From NCBI GenBank assembly GCA_016872875.1, contig VGYW01000434.1, forward strand, positions 1 to 7,002: a stretch of DNA of 7,002 nt, given 5' to 3'. Below the pieces are notes generated by a model. That model did no database searches, was not told the DNA's origin, and saw only the letters and a list, made by a program, of their open reading frames with translations. Position numbers and translations under genes: made by a program. This DNA is from Planctomycetota bacterium. GTDB lineage: Bacteria > Planctomycetota > PUPC01 > DSUN01. This document shows positions 1 to 5,434 of this stretch, piece after piece; the stretch's first letter is position 1, and every line of letters begins with the position of its first letter.

Positions 1-2169
1 GATGAAGCCCTGGTTGCGGTCGAGGAAGGCGGCGGCGTCCTTGGCCTGCTTCTGGACCTCCGGGTTGTCGGTCGCGGCGGCGGCCTTGGCGATGGCCTGC
101 TTCGCCCCCTCGGGGTCGCCGCCGCCCGTGGCCTTGGCGATGCGGATGACGGCTGCGGCCGCCTCGTTCTTGAGGGCGGGGCTGGCCAGACAGCCCTCGG
201 CCATTCTCAGGGCATCGGGGGTCGGGATGTCGGCAACCGTTGCCAGCGCCGCCCGCCGCTCCTCGTCGCGCTTGGCCGCGGCCAAGGCGTCCTGGCACAT
301 CCTGAGGCGTTCGGCGGCGGAGCGCTCCTTGCGGAGCGCGATCATGCGGATGTAGCCGCGGAGGGCGAGGACGTGGTGGGCCGGCTTGTCGGCGGTCTTG
401 GCCACCTGGAGCAGGTCGGCGGCGGGGCTGTCGTCGCGCCAGTCGGCCAGGGCGCGGACAGCGGCGTCCTTCACGGCATCATCGGCGTCGGCGACGGAGC
501 CGCGCAGGGCTTGATAGGCGCCCTGCGTGCCGATGCCGCCGAGGACGCGGAGGAGTGCGGCGCGGGTGGCGCCCTGGGTGTCCTTGAGTGCGGCGACGAC
601 GGTGGCCGCGGCCTTCTCCTTGTCGGCCAGGCGCGATGTGGCGGAGGCCAGGGCGCGCTCGGCGGCGGTGCGCACCGCGTCGTCCTTCGCCTCCAGGAGC
701 AGCTTGCCGAGGGTCGGCAGGTCGCTCTCGTCCGCCAGCTTGCCGAGCGCGCCGACGGCGGCTGCCGCCACCTTCGGGTTCGCGTCCGCCGTGTAGCCGA
801 GGATGGTCTTCAGGTGGTCGCGCCCCTTGCGGCCGGCCAGGACATCGAGGAGCGGGGCCTTGGCGTCGGCGGCCGCGGCGTCGAGGGCCTTCACGATGGC
901 CGACGTGGTTGCCTCGCCGGGAATCAAGAGGAGGCTCGATTGTGCTGCGGAGCGCTCTGGGGCGCTCTGGGCGGCGAGCTTCGCCACGAGGGGCGCCACG
1001 GCGGCCTCGGTGCCCGCGGTCGCCGCGGCGCGGATGGCCGCGAGGCGCACCGCGTCGTCCGCGTCGCCCATCGCCTCGAGCACCGCGGGAAGCGCCGCCG
1101 TGTCGCTCCGCTTCGCCAACAGGTCGAGGATGGCCACCTTGCCCGCGGGGTTCGCGCCTTTGAGCTGGGCGACCCAGCGCTGGGTGGCCTTCTCGCCGGG
1201 CATGGCGATGGCCGCGGCGAGGGCGGCAGCACGCATGTCCAAGTTGTCGCCGCTCATCGCGGCCACCACCTCGTCCATCGCCTCCTCGCCCGCGGCGGCG
1301 GCGAGGGCCTGGAGCGCGGCGCAGCGGACGTGTACGTCGGCCGTGCGCGACTTCATCAACTGGCGTGCGAGCTTGGTGCCCGCCGCCTTCTCGCCCGCCT
1401 CGCCCAGCCTGCGGGCGAGGAGGACCGCGGCCTCGGTCATCTGGCTTCGCTCGTAGGCGGCCTCGGCCTCCGCGCCCTTGAGCAGCGGATCAACGGCAGC
1501 GGGGTCGGCGGAGTTCGCCAGGGCGAACGCCGCCACGAGGCGTGTATCGCGGTCCTCATCGCTCAGGGCCTTGGCCACGGCCGCCTGGCCCTTGGCGGCC
1601 CGCAGGACGCCGAGGGCCTGGATGATGGTCACGCGGCACGGCCCGGCGGCCTTCGGCAACGCCTCCTGGAGTATGGCGATGGCCGCCTTGTCCTTGATCG
1701 CCAGCATCGCCTGCACCGCATACTCACACAGCTCCCTATCGAGGAGGAACTTGCCGAGGGCAGGGGTGCTCTCTGTCCCACCCGCGAGCTGAAGCTGCAT
1801 CATGAGGAATGCCTTGACCTGTGGGGGCAGGCCGGTCTCCAGTTGCTTGACCAGCGTGTCGGCGAAGAGCTTCCGTTCGGCCTCGGCGTCCGCCCGCTGC
1901 ACCCACGTGGCCAGGCCGTGGAGTGCGAAGCGCGCCTTGCTGTCGTCCTCCTTCCCTGGCTCTTTGAGCATCTTGGTCAGCTCGACGATGCTGTCGGGCG
2001 CGCCCTTGAGGATTTCCTGGAGGACGGCCTGTGCCTCCTCGGGCTTGTCGGCGGGCAGCTTCTGGATGAGCGCCGCCATGCCCTGGGGCGGCTCGGCGGC
2101 GTGGGCCGCTGTGCCACAAAAGGCCAATGCCAAAACCCACAACACCCCCTTGCTCGCGCGAATGAACAT
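1..2169 (-). CDS. Secreted HEAT-repeat protein, C-terminus cut by the window edge
   Basis: Open from an ATG at 2169 to the window edge without a stop, giving 723 codons; the C-terminus is missing. AGGAG sits 7 bases before the ATG. The protein starts with a typical Sec signal peptide: MFIRASK, a hydrophobic stretch GVLWVLALAFCG, and a likely cleavage site after AHA (residue 24). The rest is almost wholly alpha-helical HEAT/PBS-lyase-like repeats of about 30-35 residues rich in Ala, Leu, Lys and Asp, for example LSDEDRDTRLVAAFALAN, MGDADDAVRLAAIRAAA and VADADDAVKDAAVRALADW. Around residues 603-700 the pattern changes to RGYIRMIALRKERSAAERL and onward, a C-terminal style I associate with exported HEAT proteins of PVC bacteria. 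HEAT solenoids normally bind proteins; no catalytic domain is visible, but one could follow beyond the edge. It lies 108 bases downstream of the oxidoreductase gene on the same strand and may be co-transcribed. No specific function can be assigned. Confidence 0.88.
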   Translation of the reverse strand, partial: MFIRASKGVLWVLALAFCGTAAHAAEPPQGMAALIQKLPADKPEEAQAVLQEILKGAPDSIVELTKMLKEPGKEDDSKARFALHGLATWVQRADAEAERKLFADTLVKQLETGLPPQVKAFLMMQLQLAGGTESTPALGKFLLDRELCEYAVQAMLAIKDKAAIAILQEALPKAAGPCRVTIIQALGVLRAAKGQAAVAKALSDEDRDTRLVAAFALANSADPAAVDPLLKGAEAEAAYERSQMTEAAVLLARRLGEAGEKAAGTKLARQLMKSRTADVHVRCAALQALAAAAGEEAMDEVVAAMSGDNLDMRAAALAAAIAMPGEKATQRWVAQLKGANPAGKVAILDLLAKRSDTAALPAVLEAMGDADDAVRLAAIRAAATAGTEAAVAPLVAKLAAQSAPERSAAQSSLLLIPGEATTSAIVKALDAAAADAKAPLLDVLAGRKGRDHLKTILGYTADANPKVAAAAVGALGKLADESDLPTLGKLLLEAKDDAVRTAAERALASATSRLADKEKAAATVVAALKDTQGATRAALLRVLGGIGTQGAYQALRGSVADADDAVKDAAVRALADWRDDSPAADLLQVAKTADKPAHHVLALRGYIRMIALRKERSAAERLRMCQDALAAAKRDEERRAALATVADIPTPDALRMAEGCLASPALKNEAAAAVIRIAKATGGGDPEGAKQAIAKAAAATDNPEVQKQAKDAAAFLDRNQGFI

Positions 2170-2193
2170 GCCAGCTCTCCTCTTCTCTGTTGG

Positions 2194-2247
2194 ATTCGAC
2201 CGAATCGATTGATTCGATTGAATCGATTCACTCGATTCCTTCGACGA
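2194..2247. repeat. AT-rich 9-bp tandem repeat, consensus AWTCGATTS
   Basis: Six consecutive nonamers can be laid end to end: ATTCGACCG, AATCGATTG, ATTCGATTG, AATCGATTC, ACTCGATTC and CTTCGACGA. The units are partly self-complementary (AATCGATT at 2203-2210 and GAATCGATTC at 2220-2229 are perfect palindromes), so the block can also fold. It is far less GC-rich than its surroundings and fills most of the 108-base gap between the oxidoreductase stop and the HEAT gene start, about 25 bases upstream of that ATG. It could be a slippage-prone minisatellite, a protein-binding cluster, or part of the HEAT gene's control region; the sequence alone does not decide. Confidence 0.75.
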
Positions 2248-2277
2248 ATTGGGCCGCTACCACCCCTCCTCACACAC

Positions 2278-3543
2278 TCACACAGGCAAACGCCACGGCG
2301 CCCGCATGGGCACGTTGACCAGGCGATTCGCCTCCTCGTCGCCCACGAACTGCTCCTTGGCGGGGTCGTAGCGGAGCTTGCGGCCCAGGCGAATGGCGAT
2401 GTTGGCGAGGTGCAGCAGCGTGGCGCAGCGCTGCGACACGTCGGCGTTCCCCGCGCACTCGACGCGCAGCCGCACGGCCTCCTCGAAGCTGCCCTCGCCG
2501 GCGCCGTACTTCCGCGGCGTGTCGGGCACCGCGGCCACCACCTTCTCCTGCTCGGGCGTGAGGGCGGGCAGGCCGCGGTTCTCGATGGGACACGGGCCGC
2601 CCCACTCCCCGCTCTCGAAGACGAACGTCGTGCCGTCGGCGTACTTCAGGCTCACCCAGCCCCACAGTTGCACGGCGTCGTGGTGCTGGGGCTGAGGAGC
2701 CGACGCCTCGATCTCGACGGGGCTGGTGTAGTCCTTCGCGTAGCGGCACTGCGGGCCGTCGAGGTAGTGCTCGCCCATGTCGGCCAGGCCGCCGCCATCG
2801 TAGTCCCAGTAGCCGCGGAAACTGCCCCCCGCCCGATGCGGATGATACGGCTTGAACGGGGACGGGCCGAGCCACATGTCGTAGTGGAGCCCCTTCGGCA
2901 CCGGCTGCGGCTCCAGGTGCGTGCGCCCGCTCCACATCTTCACCTTCCAGTCGTGGGACGGGCGGCCGATACGGAGGACTGGGCCGTTGTCCTTGATCAC
3001 CCCGCTGGCCATGATCTTGTAAGTGCGGTCGTTGCTCCCCACGCCGAAGCGGCCGTAGGTGCCGATCTGGAAGAGACGGCGGTAGCGGCGGGCCGTGTTC
3101 GCCACCGCGCGGCCCTCCGCGATGAACCGCGTCATCGGCTTCTCGCACAACACGTCCTTCCCCGACTGCATCGCCATGATCGAGATGAGCGCGTGCCAGT
3201 GCGGCGGCGTGCCGATGTAGACCACGTCAATCTCCTTGCGGTCCAGCACCCGGCGGAAGTCCACGTAGCCCTCGCACGGGGAGCCAGCCCTGTTGAGCGC
3301 GCTCTGCAACCGCCCCTCATTCACATCGCACACCGCGAGCATGAAGGGCGGCTTGCCCGGCTGGTTGGGGCGGACGGTGCCCGCGAGCGCTCCGCCGATG
3401 CCGATGGTCGCGCGGGTCAGCACGTCGCTCGGCGCCTTGCGCCCCTCCCCGCCGAGCACGCCCCTCGGCACCACTCCGAGCGCGGCCACGCCTGTCCCTG
3501 CCCGCGCCAGCCACTCGCGACGCGACGGTGTGTCCTTGTGCAC
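2278..3543 (-). CDS. Gfo/Idh/MocA-family oxidoreductase with Tat signal
   Basis: 421 residues, read from a GTG at 3543. An ATG-started frame reaches 3618, but the GTG has a strong Shine-Dalgarno (AAGGAG, 8 bases away) and puts a twin-arginine signal at the N-terminus: SRREWLARAG at residues 7-16, then the hydrophobic TGVAALGVV. The Rossmann region follows, with GIGGALAG (48-55) as a somewhat degenerate glycine motif and CDVNEGR (72-78) at the end of strand 2. TPPHWHA (112-118) and CEKPM (133-137) are family hallmarks; the Lys of EKP is the usual catalytic or NAD(P)-contacting residue. GGGLADMGEHYLD (250-262) matches the C-terminal substrate-domain signature. Known members are NAD(P)-dependent sugar or cyclitol dehydrogenases, and some with Tat signals are glycosidase-like. 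The substrate cannot be read here. The Tat signal implies export folded with bound cofactor. Confidence 0.92.
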   Translation of the reverse strand: MHKDTPSRREWLARAGTGVAALGVVPRGVLGGEGRKAPSDVLTRATIGIGGALAGTVRPNQPGKPPFMLAVCDVNEGRLQSALNRAGSPCEGYVDFRRVLDRKEIDVVYIGTPPHWHALISIMAMQSGKDVLCEKPMTRFIAEGRAVANTARRYRRLFQIGTYGRFGVGSNDRTYKIMASGVIKDNGPVLRIGRPSHDWKVKMWSGRTHLEPQPVPKGLHYDMWLGPSPFKPYHPHRAGGSFRGYWDYDGGGLADMGEHYLDGPQCRYAKDYTSPVEIEASAPQPQHHDAVQLWGWVSLKYADGTTFVFESGEWGGPCPIENRGLPALTPEQEKVVAAVPDTPRKYGAGEGSFEEAVRLRVECAGNADVSQRCATLLHLANIAIRLGRKLRYDPAKEQFVGDEEANRLVNVPMRAPWRLPV

Positions 3544-3551
3544 TGTCTGCT

Positions 3552-3557
3552 CTCCTT
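3552..3557 (-). promoter_or_regulatory. Ribosome binding site fixing the GTG start of the oxidoreductase
   Basis: AAGGAG on the minus strand, 8 bases upstream of the GTG at 3543. It decides between this start and an in-frame ATG 25 codons further upstream. The extra N-terminal residues of the longer form are Gly/Arg/Gln-rich and would place the twin-arginine signal unusually far from the N-terminus. Confidence 0.75.
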
Positions 3558-3629
3558 GTTCGCCCCGACCCCTCCCGGCCCATTGCCCCCAGTATGCGCG
3601 TTCCGCCGCCGAAAGCAAGCGCTGGTGGC

Positions 3630-3646
3630 CCGCCTCTCCGAGGCGG
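3630..3646. repeat. Short perfect inverted repeat upstream of the oxidoreductase
   Basis: CCGCCTC and GAGGCGG form a 7-bp stem around a TCC loop. It lies about 87 bases upstream of the oxidoreductase start and just left of the hairpin array. No T-run follows on either strand, so it is not a standard intrinsic terminator. It could be an operator, a processing site or another repeat element. Confidence 0.5.
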
Positions 3647-3661
3647 ACTCATGCCGCCCCG

Positions 3662-3940
3662 CCATACTGGATCAACCCTGCGCCCCTGACACTTGATCGA
3701 CTATGGGCGCTTTGGCGATCCGGACGCTTCCGGGGCGGTCCCGCCATACTGGGTCAAGCCCAAACGTGACCCAGTATGGGTGTTTCGGCGATCCGGACGC
3801 TTCCGGGGCCGTTTCTCCCATAGTGGGTCAAGTGCGCGCCTGATGTTTGACCCACTATGAGCGCTTTGGCGATCCGGACGCGTCTATGGCGGTTTTCCCC
3901 ATACTGGGTCAACTGCGCACGCACGTTGACCCACTATGGG
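3662..3940. repeat. Tandem array of four related hairpins with compensatory stem changes
   Basis: Four inverted repeats share the arms CCATACTGGGTCAA and TTGACCCAGTATGG. Hairpin 1: arms 3662-3675 and 3693-3706 (two mismatches, 17-base loop). Hairpin 2: 3744-3756 and 3767-3779 (13 bp perfect, 10-base loop). Hairpin 3: 3819-3831 and 3847-3859 (13 bp perfect, 15-base loop). Hairpin 4: 3898-3912 and 3926-3940 (14 of 15, 13-base loop). Loops differ in sequence and length while the stems are kept. Two stem positions change on both arms: G:C in hairpins 2-4 becomes A:T in hairpin 1, and C:G in hairpin 2 becomes G:C in hairpin 3. The array fills most of the 489-base gap between the tmk stop and the oxidoreductase start. 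No T-runs follow the stems, so they are not simple terminators. The family is not one I recognise. Confidence 0.85.
3707..3890. repeat. Conserved linker repeat between the array hairpins
   Basis: The hairpins are separated by a conserved linker. 3714-3736 and 3787-3809 are identical over 23 bases; a third copy begins at 3868 and diverges after 14 bases. The linker contains its own small stem, CCGGA-CGCT-TCCGG (3720-3733, repeated at 3793-3806), which is lost in the third copy. Linker starts are 73 and then 81 bases apart, the difference arising mainly from the variable hairpin loops. Large hairpin plus linker together make up the duplicated unit. Confidence 0.75.
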
Positions 3941-3955
3941 TGGCCTAGCCTCCGA

Positions 3956-4011
3956 AGTGGGGCGACGGAACCCCGCTGGCTCCCTTCCTGGAGGCCCCTT
4001 GGCCCGCCTCC
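3956..4011 (-). other. Two weak inverted repeats just downstream of tmk
   Basis: GGAGGC (3990-3995) and GCCTCC (4006-4011) pair across a 10-base loop about 22 bases past the tmk stop. AGTGGGG (3956-3962) pairs with CCCCGCT (3971-3977), including one G-T pair. Neither is followed by a T-run in the transcribed direction. They may form a 3' end structure for tmk RNA, but in DNA this GC-rich such stems also arise by chance. Confidence 0.25.
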
Positions 4012-4032
4012 GCCCGCCCTACGACGTGCGGG

Positions 4033-4647
4033 TTACGCGGGCAGAAGCGGGGCAAGGAGGGAGCGAAGGGCGGCCTGGACGGCCTCGATGGGCAGGGCGG
4101 CGTCGAGGCTTTCGACCCGCTCGCCGGCGGCCCTGGCGTGCTCGATGGCCACGAGGTAGTTGGCCCGCACGCGCTCGAGCGTGCCGACCCGCTCGTAGCG
4201 TTCCGCGGCGTTGCCGCCCCGCAGCTTGCGCTCGAGGGCGGCGGACGGGGCAATGTCGAGGAACACCGTGAGGTCGGGGCGAGGGAAGCGGGAGTTGAGG
4301 GACTCCACCCAGGCCATATCCACGCCCGTGCTCTGGTAGGCCACGGAACTCAGGTAGTGGCGGTCGGAGACGACGATGCGGCCCGCGTCAAGCGCTGGCA
4401 CGACGGTGCCGCTGACGTGCCACGCGCGGTCCGCGGCGAAGAGGAGCGCCATCGTCGTCTCGTCCGCCTCGGGGACGGCTCCCTGGAGAATCTGGCGGAT
4501 GAGCGTTCCCACTGGGCCGCCGGTCGGCTCGGCGGTGAGTGTTACACTGTGCCCGAGCGATTCGAGCCACTCGGCGAGGAGGCGCGACTGGGTGGTCGTG
4601 CCCGAGCCGTCTATGCCTTCGAGGACGATGAAGAGGCCTGTGGGCAT
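4033..4647 (-). CDS. tmk: Thymidylate kinase (dTMP kinase)
   Basis: 204 residues, a normal length for the family, with GGGAG 7 bases before the ATG. The cytosolic enzyme phosphorylates dTMP to dTDP with ATP, an essential step of dTTP synthesis. Visible motifs: P-loop EGIDGSGTTTQ at residues 10-20, EPTGGPVG (40-47) in the dTMP-binding region, ADRAWH (72-77), SDRHYLSSVAYQ (94-105, the DR(Y/H) family signature) and a lid segment around ERKLRGGNAAERYER (139-153) with several arginines, as in enzymes of the E. coli type. The odd point is Thr at residue 17, where the P-loop lysine (GKT) is expected. I have an impression that GTTT variants occur in other lineages, and everything else is intact, so it is probably functional. 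It lies 186 bases downstream of leuD on the same strand, the gap being filled by a 41-bp repeat array; there is no metabolic link to leuCD. Confidence 0.96.
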   Translation of the reverse strand: MPTGLFIVLEGIDGSGTTTQSRLLAEWLESLGHSVTLTAEPTGGPVGTLIRQILQGAVPEADETTMALLFAADRAWHVSGTVVPALDAGRIVVSDRHYLSSVAYQSTGVDMAWVESLNSRFPRPDLTVFLDIAPSAALERKLRGGNAAERYERVGTLERVRANYLVAIEHARAAGERVESLDAALPIEAVQAALRSLLAPLLPA

Positions 4648-4660
4648 GTCCGAACTCCCA

Positions 4661-4823
4661 GCACCCTCACCCCTGCCCTCTCCCCGAGGGAGAGGGGGAA
4701 AGCACCCTCACCCCTGCCCTCTCCCCGAGGGAGAGGGGGAAGGCACCCTCACCCCTGCCCTCTCCCCGAGGGAGAGGGGGAAAGCACCCTCACCCCTGCC
4801 CTCTCCCCGAGGGAGAGGGGGGA
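4661..4823. repeat. Four tandem copies of a 41-bp palindromic repeat
   Basis: Copies start at 4661, 4702, 4743 and 4784, exactly 41 bases apart; the first three differ at one base and the fourth diverges in its last few bases. Each copy contains CCCTCTCCC-CGA-GGGAGAGGG (4676-4696 in copy 1), a 9-bp perfect stem with a 3-base loop, preceded by CACCCTCACCCCTG. Because 41 is not a multiple of 3, successive copies are read in rotating frames, giving peptides such as LTPALSPRERG and PSPLPSPRGRG. I recognise these as recurring low-value translations in databases that mark a widespread REP-like intergenic repeat. The array occupies the leuD-tmk gap, ending 11 bases from the leuD stop and 14 bases from the tmk start. 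Confidence 0.93.
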
Positions 4824-4833
4824 TGGGCAGGTG

Positions 4834-5334
4834 TCAGATCTCAAGGTCGCCGTGCTTCTGGATGTGGGCGACGAGGCCGCCTTCTTCGAGGATGCGCTGC
4901 ATGACGGGCGGCAGTGGGATGAAGCGCAGGGTGATGCCCGTGGTGAGGTCGCGGACCTCGCCCGCGGCGAGGTCGAGCTCCAGCTCGTCGCCCTCGGCGA
5001 TGCCGTCGGTGTCGCACTGGATGAGCGGCAGGCCGATGTTGATGCCGTTGCGGAAGAAGATGCGTGCGAAGCTCTTTGCGAGGACTGCGCCGACGCCCGC
5101 GAGCTTGATGATGGTCGGGGCGTGCTCGCGGCTTGAGCCCTGGCCGAAGTTGCTCCCCGCGACCACGAAGTCGCCCTGCGCCACCTTGCCCGCGAAGTCG
5201 GCCCGCGCGTCCTCAAGGACGTGTTTCGCCAGCTCGGGCAGGTTCGACCTCAGGTGGAACAGCCGCCCGGGGGCGATGTGGTCGGTGCTGATGCCGTCGC
5301 CGAACTTCCAGGCTCTGCCCTTTATTGATGGCAT
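4834..5334 (-). CDS. leuD: 3-isopropylmalate dehydratase small subunit (LeuD/aconitase swivel domain)
   Basis: 166 residues from the ATG at 5334 (MPSIKGRAWKFGDG). The frame extends to an ATG at 5376, but those extra codons lie inside an intergenic repeat, so the shorter start is preferred. This is the swivelling small subunit that pairs with LeuC in the cytosol to isomerise 2- and 3-isopropylmalate. Visible motifs: FGDGISTDHIAPGR (11-24), GDFVVAGSNFGQGSSREHA (68-86, the GSSRE motif that places substrate-binding Ser and Arg), GVGAVLAKSFARIFFRNGIN (94-113) and a typical C-terminal EEGGLVAHIQKHG. The length fits the short archaeal-type LeuD. STDHI and HLRSN are closer to aconitase-type swivel domains than to the usual IDTD...IIPAR of LeuD, so homoaconitase or another isomerase is possible. 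It follows leuC by 100 bases. Confidence 0.9.
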   Translation of the reverse strand: MPSIKGRAWKFGDGISTDHIAPGRLFHLRSNLPELAKHVLEDARADFAGKVAQGDFVVAGSNFGQGSSREHAPTIIKLAGVGAVLAKSFARIFFRNGINIGLPLIQCDTDGIAEGDELELDLAAGEVRDLTTGITLRFIPLPPVMQRILEEGGLVAHIQKHGDLEI

Positions 5335-5338
5335 TGGG

Positions 5339-5344
5339 CCTCCA
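5339..5344 (-). promoter_or_regulatory. Ribosome binding site of leuD
   Basis: TGGAGG on the minus strand, 4 bases before the ATG at 5334. The spacing is short, but the match is good and supports the internal start over the upstream ATG inside the repeat. Confidence 0.55.
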
Positions 5345-5353
5345 GGAGAAGCT

Positions 5354-5434
5354 ACGAGCCACGAGCCGCGAGCCACGAGCTTCCGACCCGGCTGTCCTCA
5401 AGCTCGAAGCTCGTCGCTCGCGGCTCGCGGCTGG
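5354..5434. repeat. Heptamer repeats forming a long inverted repeat between leuC and leuD
   Basis: The left block has four heptamers (ACGAGCC, ACGAGCC, GCGAGCC, ACGAGCT; 5354-5381). The right block has five units of the complementary type (AGCTCGA, AGCTCGT, CGCTCGC, GGCTCGC, GGCTGGT; 5401-5435). Together 5357-5382 and 5407-5432 make a 26-bp inverted repeat with two mismatches around a 24-base loop. The right block directly abuts the leuC stop codon (5435-5437), and the left block ends 9 bases upstream of the leuD Shine-Dalgarno. In RNA this would be a very stable stem between the two cistrons. There is no T-run, so it is not a classical terminator; it may protect the leuC 3' end or tune the subunit ratio. 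Confidence 0.85.

Noticed and set aside
2115..2118. Lipoprotein lipobox in the HEAT protein (LAFC)
   Set aside because: Phe precedes the Cys, where Ala, Gly or Ser is required, and a good signal peptidase I site (AHA) follows.
373..3696. 1107-codon plus-strand open frame
   Set aside because: It is the codon-aligned antisense of the HEAT and oxidoreductase genes, which share one frame. In this register a stop needs TTA, CTA or TCA in the sense strand, and these codons are rare in GC-rich genes. The product is Arg/Gly/Ala-rich with no domain, while the minus strand has signal peptides and family motifs.
3662..3940. CRISPR array
   Set aside because: The conserved parts are long inverted-repeat arms plus a linker, spacing is irregular (73 and 81 bases), there are few units, and no cas gene is present.
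4661..4823. CRISPR array or coding repeat
   Set aside because: The copies are contiguous with no unique spacers, and 41 bases is out of frame between copies.
4138..5136. 332-codon plus-strand open frame
   Set aside because: It is codon-aligned antisense to tmk and leuD and crosses the 41-bp array.
5335..5376. Longer N-terminus for LeuD (start at 5376)
   Set aside because: The added residues are translated intergenic repeat (MARGSWLVASPGG), and the ATG at 5334 has its own Shine-Dalgarno and begins the conserved fold.
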